Origin: Hanleya hanleyi
Taxonomy: Eukaryota; Mollusca; Polyplacophora; Lepidopleurida; Hanleyidae
Assembly (NCBI GenBank): GCA_036873755.1
Contig: JAVTVY010025069.1
Location: 49,455 to 113,454, forward strand
Direction: 5' to 3'
DNA length: 64,000 nucleotides
Under the pieces are notes generated by a model. The model made no database searches. It was not told the origin of the DNA and worked only from the letters and a program-made list of their open reading frames with translations. Position numbers and translations under genes: made by a program. Below, one piece after another: positions 12,465 to 24,519 of the stretch. Each line of letters opens with the position of its first letter. The stretch's first letter is position 1.

Positions 12465-13100
12465 TTTTGGCCTGGGCTTTTTGGGACCTGTCTAGGCCTG
12501 GGGAGGGAAGGGGGGTGTAATGCCCCCCCCCTCCCTTAATTAGTTTACTTACCCCTTGAGCTAGGGGACTGAAACTTACCACACTATACTCTTCGGTCTA
12601 GCCATACCAGAAAATGTAAAAAAAAAAAAAAAAATGGCAGCTACATGTATGATGACGTCCAATGAAGTAATTTTGAAAAACGTCATATTTTGGTCGATTT
12701 TCCGGTCAGATTTTCCGATTTTTTTTATCTACGCAGTTTCTCGGCAAAAACGGCTTGATAAATTAGTAGATATTAATGTGATGTGAAATAAAATATTTTT
12801 TGTCAAATTTTCATCGCGAAAAAGCAGAAATTTTGAAGAAATCTGAAGAAAACATCACTTTTCTGGTACCCCACGTGGTCGCTATCTTCAATTTGTCCAT
12901 AATCCTCTGCTCGGGGGATAATGCAGATAGGCTCAAAATGACCCCAATATGATAAACTATAAAGTCACGGTGTTTGGAGTTTCAGCTCTCGATTTTTTTG
13001 TCGTTCCGGAGATAGCGCAGAAAGTTTGGTAGGAGATGGGGTTTGCCCACATTTCAAAATTCAAAAGGTTTCGAGGTTAGTGACGTCGCGTGTCTATAAG
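12465..13100 (+). repeat. Dispersed repeat family, copy 2
   Basis: Begins GGCCTGGGCTTTTTGGGACC and shares with copy 1 the CCAGAAAATG, CATATTTTGGTCGA and CCCCACGTGGTCGCTATCTTC blocks. It extends through CTCAAAATGACCCCAATATG (about 12936), which is found inverted near 16500. It contains a poly-A run at about 12618-12634. Confidence 0.7.
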
Positions 13101-14529
13101 TTCTTTGAACATTGGAGATGGCCAGATATATCAAGGGAAGTTCGACGTGGGAACATAGAAATTGGTTCGATAAAATGAAGATGACATACATGTGACAATG
13201 GTTGCACGTGCCAGTGGAGACGACATGGTCTCCCTTCTTCTATCCAGGGGGATAGAGTGCAAAACTAACACCTCTCTCAATATTATGTGTATCCAGGCAA
13301 TACATATTATAAATATAGCAACGAGTTGCAATCCTCGGGTTGCAAGCACCCATGGCAACCAACGTACCAACAGTATTAGTTTTAGATCAGGAAGTCACCC
13401 TATTTGGCGAAACGTCATTTGTTTCGTTTTAGATCGAACATACACAATCCGTCAATTCACAAAATTGGGTGCTTTTCATCTGAGAATTGCGAGAAAACTA
13501 TTGAAGCTACATTGAAGTTGTTCACATATTTCCGAAAGAGCTGCTCTCGGATGCATGGCTGTACCTCCCATACTACTTGAGCTGTAGCCTGTACAAGATA
13601 CCTTCCGTTCTTGACAAAATTCAAGATGGCGGCCAAACCACGTGTCCTAGGAGCAAAATTTTTGCATATTCGTGATCGCCATATCACAATGCATATATGT
13701 AGTCACTTTCCCCGTCCAAATCCGTTATTTGAAAATCCGACAATTTTGATAGGTCAATGGCGGCCATCTTAATTTACGGAGCAAAATAGAGATCTGAGAG
13801 CCCCAGATTCATCGATTATGTCTAACAAGTTTCGAATCAATCGGTCAAGTGGTTCCAGAGAAGAAGATCTTGGAATGTTTTTCGGTAAATCCAAGATGGC
13901 CGCCAACGATTCTAACCAATGGGCTTCTTCTTAGGGTATGCATTAAACCGAAAGAGCCCCAACCACCATGTGAAGTTTCAGCTTCGACGATGCAGTAATA
14001 TTGATTTTATAGAATGGACAAAATCTGGCGGAAAGAAAAATAAGAATACCAATAATAAGAGGTTTGCACGCCTCTGGCTTGCAACCCTAATTACCGGTGT
14101 ACCATTGAGTACCACGTTAAAGATCAGTGGGCAGCTGACCAGGGATTCTTTTCTTCACACGCGAGAAATTCAGGAGTGTAGCTACAATATGTACATGTAT
14201 CACATACGCGCGCTGTTCCCATCAGCTGGTATGAGCAAAACTATTTCGATATATTAATCTGAATGAAAATATATTTTTTAAAAAGGAACTGATACCAGGG
14301 ACGTACAATTCTGAATGCATGGATAGAAGCGTCATGGATATGTTACAATGAAAGCTTGTCAAGTGAAGGTGGAGCATCATATTATGCTGAACTGTAGTGA
14401 TTGACCTATGTTGCAAACTCGGGCTCCTCACACCCACAACCATGCTTCAAGAATTTGGAATAAAGAAAGTATTGTGGAAATACACGAGATTGTTTCACAT
14501 TCAATACATACAACTTTGACCATCCAGAA
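13101..14529. other. No gene seen; ATGGCGGCC-bearing repeats
   Basis: No supported gene. Three AAGATGGC/ATGGCGGCC-type sites lie at about 13622, 13757 and 13893. A 112-codon open frame at 13919-14257 has no recognisable feature and I do not call it. Confidence 0.4.
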
Positions 14530-14895
14530 ATTTAACGTATCTGAAAAATCAATTTAGGAGTAACAACGAAAGCTGGCATTTTGTAGATGCACAGGGGCCT
14601 GTTTGAGCGATAGAGGGACCAACTTGGACCCGAATATGCCGTAGTGATTGTCATATTGAAGGGCTCGGCATGTAGAATACGCTTAGCATGGTGAAGGACG
14701 GGAAGTGATGTCATGATGCGCATGCGCAGTCGAGGAGTAATAGCGAAAGCGGGCATTTTGAAGGTGCGCTGGGGGTACGTTTGGGCTATTGAGAGGCTAT
14801 GCCTCATTCAAATATAGCGTGTATGGTCTCGCATTGTAGCTCTCATGGTGTAGAATACGCAACGAGTGATGCCCACGTGACTATGACGTCATAAA
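14530..14895 (-). repeat. Polinton-end repeat fragment
   Basis: Contains units resembling the GCGCATGCGCA repeats (core at about 14719-14729, TGATGCGCATGCGCAG), with the CGGGCATTTTGAAGGTGCG and CTCTCATGGTGTAGAATACG blocks also seen near 17500-17790. It is an isolated piece of the Polinton terminal region without genes. Confidence 0.65.
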
Positions 14896-15183
14896 TAGTA
14901 GAGAAAGTGTAGAGTCTCTCGCGCGCGCACTTGAAACTTGGTTACATACACCCCTATACGCTAACTCATAGGGGTGACTAGTGAACCTCGGAGATGCATA
15001 GACTCCGAACAGGTTAGGGGAACCCCGCTATCTAAAATGGAGGTAAACAAGTTTTGTCCTTGATAACTTTTGATTCCTTCTTAACCAATGTCTCAAAACT
15101 TCAGGCGCATTAATTTATTCATTGCTCCATATCCTGAAATTAATTTGCCATTTGAAGAACCATTCAATGTTGTTTCTATAGCA
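14896..15183. other. No gene seen
   Basis: Short unique-looking stretch between the Polinton-end fragment and the SINE. It holds a short inverted repeat around CACCCCTATACG / CATAGGGGTGA. Confidence 0.35.
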
Positions 15184-15377
15184 GATCACCGAAGTTAAGC
15201 AACGTTAATCTCGGTCAATACTTGGATGGGTGACCGGGTGCTGCACTGGGTGGGCTGGTTAGTGTCCAGGGTAATAGGAACTGTGAGCACTCTCGTGTTC
15301 TGAAACATGTGTGCACCGTCGTGATATGACTGAAACAAGACTGAAAACGACGTTAAACCCTGCTACTCACTCACTCC
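15184..15377 (+). mobile_element. SINE with a 5S rRNA-derived head
   Basis: GATCACCGAAGTTAAGCAAC followed by CTTGGATGGGTGACCG matches the central part of metazoan 5S rRNA, including its internal promoter region. The 5' third and 3' stem of a real 5S gene are missing. It continues into AAAACGACGTTAAACCC and ends in an ACTCACTCACTC tail, which is typical of mollusc SINEs. I call it a retroposon, not a 5S gene. Confidence 0.8.
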
Positions 15378-16439
15378 TGTTTCTATAGCATGACAGATAT
15401 TTAGCCTATTATTATACAAATAAGATAGATGACAATTGTTTTTAACTATCAGTTGTTGGGGATATATGTGTCTATGTGCGCCTCAAATGAATTTTGCTTA
15501 ATTCAATATGTAAACTGATTTAATTAGCAAAAAACGATCTTTTTTCCTCCAATTTATAGAACGGGATCGCCCTAACCTGCTGAAGTGTATCCAGAGAAGA
15601 AACGAAACTCCTGAACTCAGATATGCTGGTGTTGTGGGTAGGGCATGATGGGTCTGCCAATTCTGGTAGAGTTATCCCACGCTGATTGTATACTTGTACC
15701 AAATCTCAACCCTTTAGGTTATCCGTAGATTTATACTTTCCGTCCAGTGAATTTCAGCGACTATTTTCTCACGCTTGAGGTCAGCTTTAAAACACGTTAC
15801 AGGCCTATATAGGAAAAACAAAAATTACGAGTCTATTTATACATCTGTACAGAAATATATGGAAAAGTTTACATGTAATTTTTCTTGGCATCAAGTTACC
15901 TTTAGATATATTGTTGATAATTTTGACGAATTCGCCATCAATCACAAGGGCGTCGTTAAGGGACAGGGTCGTTAGGTCCGAACGACCCCCTCTCAGCGCC
16001 TAACCTTATGTTATTTTCCTATGTTGGACAGTAGACCCCTGGGCACTCTAATAAGAAAGCATAGGAAACGACCCCCTCTTAAGAAATCCTGGCGACGTCC
16101 ATGAAGCAAACTGTAACTGATGCTAAGATTATCTTGAGTAAGATTCAACTTTAAATTTTTATAATCTGTAACATATATAATCTTCCTGATCTGCAACACA
16201 TGTTCGTTACGTTTATTAATGATGTCAATCTTGACATCTGGACAATCCCTACAAAATTGTAAATCGCGGTATTGCTACAGTCTGTCTGCATGTTAGCAAA
16301 AATGTGATTTTTTTAAATTTAAAATGAAATAAAGTTGAAGAAATGTGGCCTGCCGAAATGTCGTAGGGCCTACCCACCACTAAGTGCCGAAATGCCGCGT
16401 GCCAAAATGCCACTCGCCGGAATGTCTTGTGCCGAATCA
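15378..16439. other. No gene seen
   Basis: AT-rich, with short frames only (15775-15975 is open for 66 codons but featureless). Bases about 16340-16440 contain a short GCCGAAATGCC(G/A)CGTGCC-type tandem motif. Confidence 0.4.
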
Positions 16440-16575
16440 TCGTCTATATACGGAATGACAAACAATTGAGAGCTGAAACTCCGTAACTTTTCAGATTATC
16501 ATATTGGAGTCATTTTGAGCCTATTTATATGACCCCCGAGCAGAGGATCATGGGCAAATTCAAAATGGCGGTCAT
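16440..16575 (-). repeat. Dispersed repeat family, copy 3 (inverted fragment)
   Basis: The reverse complement matches about 12900-13020: shared blocks are GAGAGCTGAAACTCCG, TTATCATATTGGAGTCATTTTGAGCC and the CAGAGGAT...GGGCAAATT stretch (shown here with the usual few differences). Confidence 0.65.
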
Positions 16576-16705
16576 GTGAGTAGTATAGAAAGCGTATTTA
16601 AAGTCAGGTTTTGCAGGGGGAGGTAGCTCCTGCACCCGCCAGTTGGCGTTATTGTGGAGGTGATGTGGAAGTCAATGTACTATAGTTCCGGCCGGTTGCG
16701 CCACC

Positions 16706-17830
16706 AGGTCACATGACTTTTGACCTCGAATTCCTCCGCGGTGATGCGGTCTGGCGATGAGGCGGTCTGCCTCCGCGGACAGAAAGTAGTCCCACGGGGA
16801 AAAATGCATGGAATGCATATATGGACCCTGGGGGAAAAGGCCTGTATGGGGTATTTGGGTGGTCATTCTTTTTTGTGGATTTTACTATGGGTTGTTTGGT
16901 CTTGTTTTTTACGTCACATCACGAAAAACACGATGGGAAGGGTCCCGGAGCTAAGCGGTGAATTAGGCCCATACTGGATATGGGGGATAGGTCCATACTG
17001 GGAAATTCACACATGTTCATTGCGATATGGGTTGTTTGGTCTTGTTTTTCACGTCTCACCATGTAGAACACGATGGGAGAGATCTCGAAGTTAAGCGGTG
17101 AGAATTTTCGAAAAGTTCACGGAGGTGTGTATGTAGGCCCATACTGGCTTAGGGGGATAGTTCCATACTGGGAAATTCACACATGCTCATTGCGATATGA
17201 GTTGTTTGGTCTTGTTTTTCACGTCTGACCATCTAGAACACGATGGGAGGGGTCCCGAAGTTAAACGGTGAAATTTTTCGAAAAGTACCGGGTAGGTCTG
17301 TATATAGCCCATATAGGCCCATACTGGCTTAGGGGGATAGGTCCATACCGAGTGGACGTTTTTGGGTCTAGGTGATCCCCTGGTGGTCCTATGGTGTCGT
17401 ATGAGGTCTTATTTTGAAGCTCTCGTGGAGGAGCATCCGAGTGGACTAATGTATCGTCCGTTTTCAATATTCTGCGCATGCACAGTCTGGCCGTAGTATA
17501 GAAATCAGGCATTTTGGGGGTGCGTGGGTGTGTGTTTGGGGTAGAGATGGACCATTCGCTATTCGAATGAGTCGTGGGAGGTGCCAAAGTGAAGCTTTTG
17601 TGGGGTAGAGTCAGAATGGCGTGTTTTTTTTATGGCAAGTCGCGTCAATCTGCGCATGCGCAGTTGGGTGTAGTAAGTAAAGTGGTCATTTTGGGGGTGC
17701 GTGGGGATGTGTTTGGAGTAGAGATGGATCACTATTGGTCCGAATGGGTCGTGGGAGGTGTCATTTTGTAGCCCTCGGGGTGTAGATCTCGATTTGAAGG
17801 GATGTCCACGGCATCGTCATCGTCATCAGT
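16706..17830 (+). mobile_element. Left terminal region of Polinton copy B
   Basis: Begins AGGTCACATGAC at 16706, then TCCTCCGCGGTGATGCGGTC and GACAGAAAGTAGTCCCACGG, the same terminus as at 6758 in inverted orientation. Three diverged GGTTGTTTGGTCTTG repeats follow (16880-17340), then a block of about 480 bases with NRF-1-like cores (17472, 17652), then AGCCCTCGGGGTGTAGAT near 17771. This is the order seen in each arm of the 2.1-kb palindrome. A Polinton gene starts at 18245, which links the repeats to the gene-bearing element. Confidence 0.7.
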
Positions 17831-18191
17831 ACGAGTAGTAGCGAAAGTACATGTACATGTACTTTGTGCATGTCCATATACTCTGTGCATGTTCATGTAT
17901 TCTTTGTATATCCCTGAACTTGTACTATGTGCCTATACATGTACTATGTACCTGTACATGTAATCTGTCCATGGCGTTTCAACATTCGGGACCTCATCTT
18001 ACATTCGGGTTTCCTCCCGGCCCGGCCGCACGCCTGCGCGGGTTATCCGGTCGCGCGCCTACGTTGTAAAATAACAGGATTGACCTGTAGTTGTTGTTGT
18101 TGCTCTCTTTTTGGACTAACCATTCAGGATAGTACTTATCACGGACTACACTCCGTAGAGCTACGTATAGGCGCGCATGTGTGACATGGTC

Positions 18192-18198
18192 TATAAAA
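18192..18198 (+). promoter_or_regulatory. TATA box before the tail-anchored protein gene, copy B
   Basis: TATAAAA 53 bases before the ATG at 18245. The stretch from here to the ATG is nearly the same as 56257-56303 (GTCCCTCTGGATCCCACACC). Confidence 0.7.
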
Positions 18199-18244
18199 CA
18201 CGTCCCTCTGGATCCCACACCCTCATTTCTACTGTTGCAGAGCC

Positions 18245-18447
18245 ATGACGGAGACCCAGCCTTATGCGACTCGCATTTTACAGCACGCGAGCGTGGTTAA
18301 TTCACTCACGGGTTACCGAGCAGTGGTTCGGTCCATGTTTGCAGATGGCGACGACAACGAGGGGCGACGCCAGATCCCGAAAGAGTTCACAGAAGCGGTT
18401 CTCGACAGAGCGGACTCGATGGAGAGATGTGCCATCACCCACCATTA
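18245..18447 (+). pseudogene. Tail-anchored Polinton protein, 5' half (split by insertion)
   Basis: Codons from the ATG at 18245 closely match the intact gene at 56304 (shared YRAVVRSMFADGDDNEGRR near residues 24-43) until about residue 67. The sequence then turns into the inserted element at about 18448. The remaining half resumes at 22461. The intact relative is a 108-residue protein with a C-terminal membrane helix. Since the 3' half also carries a premature TAG (about 22548), this copy was probably already non-functional or decayed after insertion. Confidence 0.8.
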
Positions 18448-18498
18448 CCCCACACAGCATATTTCATCGGTCCAGCTGTGGCCCACCATCGGCTGTAC

Positions 18499-18735
18499 TG
18501 GTGGCCCGTTGTTGGCCACCGCCGAAGGACCACTAAATTTTTGCTCATCGGCCCACCGGTGGCCCGATTACTTCGGTCCATCAATAGCAGCCACTTCTGT
18601 CCCGACGGTCGGTTTTCACTGGTGGCCCATTGTTCACCACCGTCGAAGGACCACTAAAGTTTTGCTCATCGGCCCACCGGTGTCCCGATTAATTCGTTCT
18701 ACCAGTGGCTGCCACTGTTGACCCAATTGTTGGCT
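18499..18735 (+). repeat. Two tandem copies of a ~121-bp unit
   Basis: Both copies run CTGGTGGCCCRTTGTT, CGAAGGACCACTAAA, TTTTGCTCATCGGCCCACCG. They start at about 18499 and 18620, at the left end of the 4-kb insertion; open frames crossing them are repeat shadows. Confidence 0.75.
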
Positions 18736-18738
18736 TGA

Positions 18739-18899
18739 CAATGGCTGCTACTGCTCACGCAGCTGTTGATTAATCTTGCGATGATGTAAATACTCTAATA
18801 ATTCAATGATAGGAAGTGATTTCCCCTGTGATTGAATTATTAGAGTATTTCCAGCATCGCAAGAATGCAAGCCGTGTGAGCAGTGGTAGCCATTCCCCG
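18739..18899. repeat. Inverted repeat with ~70-bp arms
   Basis: Arm 18739-18808 pairs with 18831-18899. Best matched are CTTGCGATG, TAAATACTCTAATAATTCAAT and CTGCTCAC with their complements. The loop is about 22 bases. Confidence 0.8.
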
Positions 18900-19235
18900 A
18901 ATTTCTCGAAATCTCGAAATCCTTAAATATTTCAATCACATCCAATCGTTAGACAAAATAAATCATTACAGAACTTTTAATCACCCTCTAAAATCATTAA
19001 AATGATTAAGAAATAATGGATTATTTGTTGATTTTGGACCATTTTTCGAAGTGTACTAAATAAATATGATCATAATATTTATTTAGTACACTTCACAAAA
19101 TGGTCAAAAAACACACAAAAAAATCCATTATTTCGTAATCATTATGATTTCACAGGGTGATAAATTTGGTGTAATGATCGTATTTTGTCCAAAAATTGCA
19201 TGTGATTGAAATATTCGAGGATTCGGTGTACTTTC
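18891..19235. repeat. Foldback element with ~165-bp arms
   Basis: About 18891-19066 pairs with about 19073-19235. Examples are AAGTGTACTAAATAAATAT at the centre, ATGGTC/GACCAT, AAATAATGGATT and ATATTTCAATCACAT with complements. The loop is about GATCAT. Long foldbacks like this are typical of MITE-type elements. Confidence 0.8.
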
Positions 19236-22200
19236 AACTAGACAATCAGCTGCACCTACTAATTAAGGCGACATGATGTAGTCTTCATTTCAAGAAGTAA
19301 CATTTTCACCAAAGAAGGCTTGTAAGACTCCATTTTTCGGTTCAGAAGGTGATGATAAAGGAATAATTTCATTCTTTTGTCAGCTCTCATATCGAAGACT
19401 TTATTGCAGTCGATTGTCATGACACACAAAATGAAATAAAATCTTCGAGAATTTTATATTCAAAACAACATTCTTTGCATAAAAAAGTCCACGATTAATT
19501 TTGCCAAAATGTTTTCAATGTTTTTGATGTAGTTCAAAATGTAAATTTATATGTTTTCTAAGACTTTTTGAATGATGCTGCTTTGTCAGCTCGGCTCGTT
19601 CGCCCGCCATCTCGATCACATGAATTATTTCAGCCGCCGACTGCTGTTTCAATCTCTTTATTCTTAGTTTCCAGGTGATGTTTCCTCTCGCACTCTAAAA
19701 CAGAAGCAGACAAGGCATTGGTCAAAATTATCCTGATATTAATGATTGAAAACAAGGACTTTTCTACTGTCAAGCTTTATACGAATGTAAGATCATATGG
19801 AGAATATCATCAGTGGTTGAATATATATCTCTGGCTAGTAATCATATTATCAAATTAAACCTCAAGGGAGAATTGCAAAAGCAAACCATTCAGACTACTT
19901 AAAACAGCCTGCGCCCCGTCCCAACCAGAGTTAATAGTGCGTGTAATGCTTAAATTCTCTTTAATTACAAATTGGGTTTCATTTGAAACAAGACCTCAAC
20001 TGAGCCCAAGATATTATGCCCTTAAACATACAGAGTAGACATTAACAAAGCTATCCCCGAAAAGGAGAAAGGGGGGAAATAGCCTATGAGATAATGCGCA
20101 ATAAAGGGATGCTATAATAGGAGGTAATCATCAGATCAGCTGATCAGTGATGTGTCAGTGATATTATGGGATTAATTGATTAACATGTTTCAGGAAATCA
20201 TAAAGCATATTATGGCGCTCCATGATTTCAGGGCATAAGCTTGATCCTTATGATGAACCTGTTTATGGTGTTTCAAAATCATACATGGCGTGATAAGTGG
20301 CATTCACTAAAACAAATATCATATGAAAGTGATGGCTTCAACAATCAAGTGGCATAACTTGTAAGGGGAAATAAATTGGATCAGGTCAAAATGGGTCACG
20401 TGTACATCTTCATATGGAGAATATGATATGTGGTAAATTTCTAAAGAATCTAGAAAAATTTCTACCAGGAATTGTGTTGTGTTCACCAGAGAAGGCAGTA
20501 GATAGAATGCAGACTCATTCTTCTTGGCCAAATAAAGAAAGGAGATGTAGTCTGAATTTGTAATCCACTCTAATCAATAGTCAGCTATACAAATTTTATT
20601 TGTCGTACTTACTGAACATAGTATTATTCAACAAAATCCATGAACTTGTCCTTTGCCCCTTTTTCTGACCACTTCCAGCTATGGGCAGTACATCAGTCCC
20701 CAATATCGCTTTCATATGGTGGTGTGTCTGACATCATTTCCCCACAAAAGGTCTAAAGCACTAGTCTGAAATCAACATGAAAAGTACATGATGATTTCGC
20801 ACATATATCATTCTTGCTGACTGATAAATTCAAATGTTCGTGCTGGTGAATTAATTCGGATGTGGATAGTTAATAGCTTGTGTTCAGTCGCTGAAAAATG
20901 CGAAGACAAATTGAATATTATAACATCCTCCCAAAAATACGCTGATCTAATTGGAGATAATACTACCACCAAAGTTACTACTAGGACAGTTTATACATAA
21001 TTAGTTTAATAAGTAAAACAAGGAAACAATTACAGCGTACTATATTGTATCCTGGAAGATTTTACTCACAACTGACTGAGACAGAATCTTGACTACTGCC
21101 AATATATTTCAGTAACAGCTTTATTCATTAATCAGGGTTCTGTAAAAAGGCAGAAATAAAATGAATTAGAGCAATGAAATTAAAGGAGTTGATTACACAT
21201 AATCTGTAAACATGTAATCATTCAATACTTGTCAGTGTAAATTGCTGAATACAAGTCAAATTGACATGATTCAGGGTTTTTCAAAGACGATTACATTCCA
21301 CGGTCGGATAATATTTAATCCATAAACCTGTATCTAGTAATTTACTTCTCATAGATCAATATCTACATGTATACAAAGTACAATAACAGGAAATTCATAC
21401 GAATGCTGATCTTATAGGAAATTATGTTTTCATTCTCTTAGCCTGACGAATCACTACATTATCCTTCCAGAAATATTTAATATCTCGTTGAAAATTGGCT
21501 GAATACGTATAACCATAATACTTAATCTTTGAACTGTTTAGTCTGTAAATTTATAAACTATAAAAACATTGCACCACATATGAATGAAATCATTCAATTC
21601 TTCAATATAATTAAGGGAGACAACTCTGTATAAGAATGCTACAATATTAAACGAAGGTAAATATCGTTTTTGGCGTCACAATAACCTTCGCCTGTGCCAA
21701 TTGTTTCACTGAGCTAAATTAATTAATGAATACGTCGTTTGCCAAACCAATAAATTGTATTGATGTATTACCGATCAAATAATTACTTTAACTTTACGAC
21801 AAAGGCACTAATTAATGAGTTCGTTGAACAAGCAACGAAATATGGCGTCTACATGCGCCATTTACGAAACATGCTATAACAACAAAAAACCACTTGCTTT
21901 GTTTATGGAATCTTACCGTAACAATAAACTGACATGCCAGAAAAATGTAATGGAACTCTTGGAACATGTTTACCTGAAGAGTGAATCTCCGTGGCAGAAA
22001 TTAAAAGCAAATCACAGAATTTCTGGCTTGTCTTACATGCAGGCTTAAACGCATCTCTCAGGCAGACGATCACAGTGGCGCGCAAGGGGAAGTAACTGTA
22101 CAAGAATTTCGCGCCCAAAGTCGTCAGAAATTTACCGCAATAAATGAAATTAATTTTATACGTAGGTCCATCATAAATGTTGTAGATATAATTGAATAAT

Positions 22201-22260
22201 TATGCGATCAAACTGGTCAAAAATAATATAGTTTGATTATCACTTTTGTTTTGACCAACG
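19236..22260. other. Interior of the 4-kb insertion, no gene
   Basis: AT-rich DNA without recognisable domain or long frame. The 77-codon frame 21815-22048 contains MASTCAIYE... and could be an exon or chance; I do not assign it. Confidence 0.35.
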
Positions 22261-22460
22261 AGTGAACATTAATGTCACGTGGTACCACCAAGTCGTCGGT
22301 GACCGTTTGTTACCCCAACGTCATCCACACGTCAGATGACATGGACGCTCCAAATGTGTCGGTGATCCGGCGTCGGGCCGTTTTCGGCTCCCGATGCCGC
22401 CCGTACCACTAGAGCCCGCTCCACTGCCACCAGTGGTCCGCTATTGTTTGCTGTGTGTGA

Positions 22461-22570
22461 CTGGACTATGACAGCCATCCTTGATGCTCGGGCTATGGAC
22501 CATGAGCGCTCACGCCGGAACCAACGACGGCTCGTTGGCCTCACAATATAGTCTTTGCCTTATTGACCCT
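22461..22570 (+). pseudogene. Tail-anchored Polinton protein, 3' half
   Basis: Resumes the gene interrupted at 18447: TMTAILDARAMDHERSRRNQ matches the intact relative at about 56511-56570. A TAG then interrupts the membrane helix region (about 22548), where the intact copy continues LVCALFTLALWY. Confidence 0.8.
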
Positions 22571-22644
22571 GACGCTGTGGCAATGACAGCGACAGAAAAA
22601 GAATGGTTCTTCAGAGCCTCCACAGATGCGCTTATGTGCAACCG

Positions 22645-22707
22645 ATATATACGAGGGCCAGTCACAGTGTGCGTCATTCACCGTTCGTCATTGGGTCAAC
22701 CATGTCA
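22645..22707 (+). pseudogene. Promoter and start codon of a truncated PC4-like family gene
   Basis: ATATATACGAGGGCCAGTCA and GTGTGCGTCATTCACCGTTC, then an ATG at 22702, match the promoter block at 33959-34018 nearly base for base. Similarity stops after ATGTCA, so the gene body is lost at about 22707. This marks the right boundary of Polinton copy B. Confidence 0.7.
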
Positions 22708-24086
22708 TGTTTCTTAATTCGAAGTAAAATTTTGTCTATTGCATTGTTTTTTCACAAGAACGATATTGTACGTGATAATATATTTATAGTATAGCTAATA
22801 CGTGTCTTAAAGATTTAGAGCGATGAATTTTTTTTCAAAGAATACTTTCTCAGTATTTATCTGTGCAATATATAATATGTAAACTAAATGTTGAGCCCGA
22901 GTCAGATAGGGAAATGTCTATGTAAATATCTGTTGCTTGATAACATTTCATTTTAATGTCTTAGTTTAATATTGTTCTTCGCTATATATAGCTGATATAT
23001 TACTGAAAGCGACGTTGAAATCATCTCTCTCTCCTACCTAATATGACAATGCTAATTTATTCATTTATTTTGTGTAGCGGTGATGGCCGGGACCGAAATG
23101 AATAGCAGACGAAATGAGCGGTCTGGCTTCCGTAGATACGCGTGACGACAGCCCGAGAAATATAGCATCTGACATTCATGTGTTTTGTCCCGCCCTGCTT
23201 AGACCTGTTTTTTGCGGTAAAATAAATATTTTTAGCTATTAGTCATAATCGTAATTATATTGATTTTGCCAATACATATATAAAATCATGAAGAAAATCA
23301 CCAGATGTAACAGAGTTACTTCACTTGCATCTTGTGGCGTATTGTTTGGATCTGTTGAGCATGCTTGATATATACTTGGATATACGTGCTTCTTCGTAAC
23401 ATATATGAGTGTGTTCGAATTTATTGTTTCACGGGTATATTGAAAATGCTGGGCATTCCTTTTATTAGAACGGAGAAAATCACGAGAGAGGAAAAATCGG
23501 CCATTTTAATCAGAGAATAATTAGGGAAATTACCGTATGATCTGGCCTGAAGCACACTGCATGAAGTGGGGGAGGGGGGATTTGGCGTAATGTCACAATC
23601 AAGGTTGCTTCGCTCATATGGTGACAGTCAGTTTGGTTGGTGGAGGAAGCCGGAGTGCCCAGAGAGAACCTTGTATGACCGCTAAAACTCTGTGTTATGG
23701 TACATATGAATATGTGTGTAGATGTTTCATATTATAAATCTCTTTTTATTTCAGATGAGTTCCTCTAACGTATCAGAAGGACGTTGCAGTGTTATTTGAC
23801 AACTAGCTGCGCGTCCATGTTTGTTAAATTGAGTTGATTCAGAAACAGCAGGTAACTTTGACTTTATTTTTATCACAGAATGAAAAATTTGGAAATATAC
23901 CATATATTGTGTGTATCCCACAGAAATGGCAAGGTTTTTATTATATATAAGCTTACATAACATATACATGTACATGCATACTTATATCTCCAATTATCGT
24001 GAATATTCAGTAGAATGTGGGTGATTATATTATAATTAAGTATATCAAATGAATACATACCCAGATAATCACGTTTTATATTCACT
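22708..24086. other. No gene; SINE-like fragment at about 23555-23695
   Basis: A GTGACAGTCAGTTTGGTTGG / AGGAAGCCGGAGTGCCCAGA block at 23618-23665 recurs at 36005-36055. A SINE-like tail (AAAGCGACGTTGAAATC) lies near 23007. Otherwise I see nothing. Confidence 0.5.
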
Positions 24087-24334
24087 GCAAAGAATGTGTG
24101 ATGGTTACCCGAGAATAACTCCCTCGGACGTGACGGTAGTGAACATGATTTTCGTTTGAAAGTGAAACGGGTGAAAGTTATTGGTATGTGCTGTAAAAAT
24201 GCTGAAGTTTCATATCATGCGAAATGGTGATTGTCAATTGCTCTAAACTGCATTTATTCAACTTTGAAAACGGTCGATTGTGCTCTTTCGACATTTTAGG
24301 GACATTTTCTGAAGGGATTTCCCTTCATATATAA

Positions 24335-24435
24335 AATATGACACCTCAAACCAAAACAATTTGTGTGTATTTATTATCACAATGGTTAGTGTTACAATCG
24401 GTTGAAATATCATTCTGGTTTGAGGTGTCATATTT
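24335..24435. repeat. Hairpin with 20-bp arms
   Basis: AATATGACACCTCAAACCA (24335-24354) pairs with TGGTTTGAGGTGTCATATT (24416-24435), with a ~60-base loop, inside the 1.5-kb TIR element. Confidence 0.8.
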
Positions 24436-24519
24436 CATCAAAATTAAAAATTGTGCAAATGCTTCGCTTGTATTCTACCAGAAACGTTATGTGAGCAAGT
24501 AAAAAATGCTTTTCAAGTA

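Larger units (their letters stand above)
18449..22457. mobile_element. ~4.0-kb non-autonomous insertion splitting a Polinton gene
   Basis: The insertion is defined by comparing the split gene with its intact paralogue at 56304. The left end reads CACACAGCA (18451-18459) and the right end TGCTGTGTG (22449-22457): a 9-bp perfect inverted repeat with weaker matches inward (GG.CCA...). Flanks TTAC and TGAC correspond to one CCAC in the uninterrupted gene, so a 4-bp or 2-bp target duplication is possible. Inside are a 121-bp tandem repeat, two hairpin structures, AT-rich DNA and no transposase. A 77-codon frame at 21815-22048 is unassigned. Confidence 0.7.

Noticed and set aside
15184..15240. Functional 5S rRNA gene
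   Set aside because: Only the middle part of 5S is present, and it continues into a SINE body and tail.
18264..18721. Frames continuing past 18447 (SVQLWPTIGC...)
   Set aside because: These run from the split gene into the 121-bp repeat of the inserted element.
21815..22048. 77-codon frame in the 4-kb insertion
   Set aside because: No domain, no splice or promoter support; could be chance.
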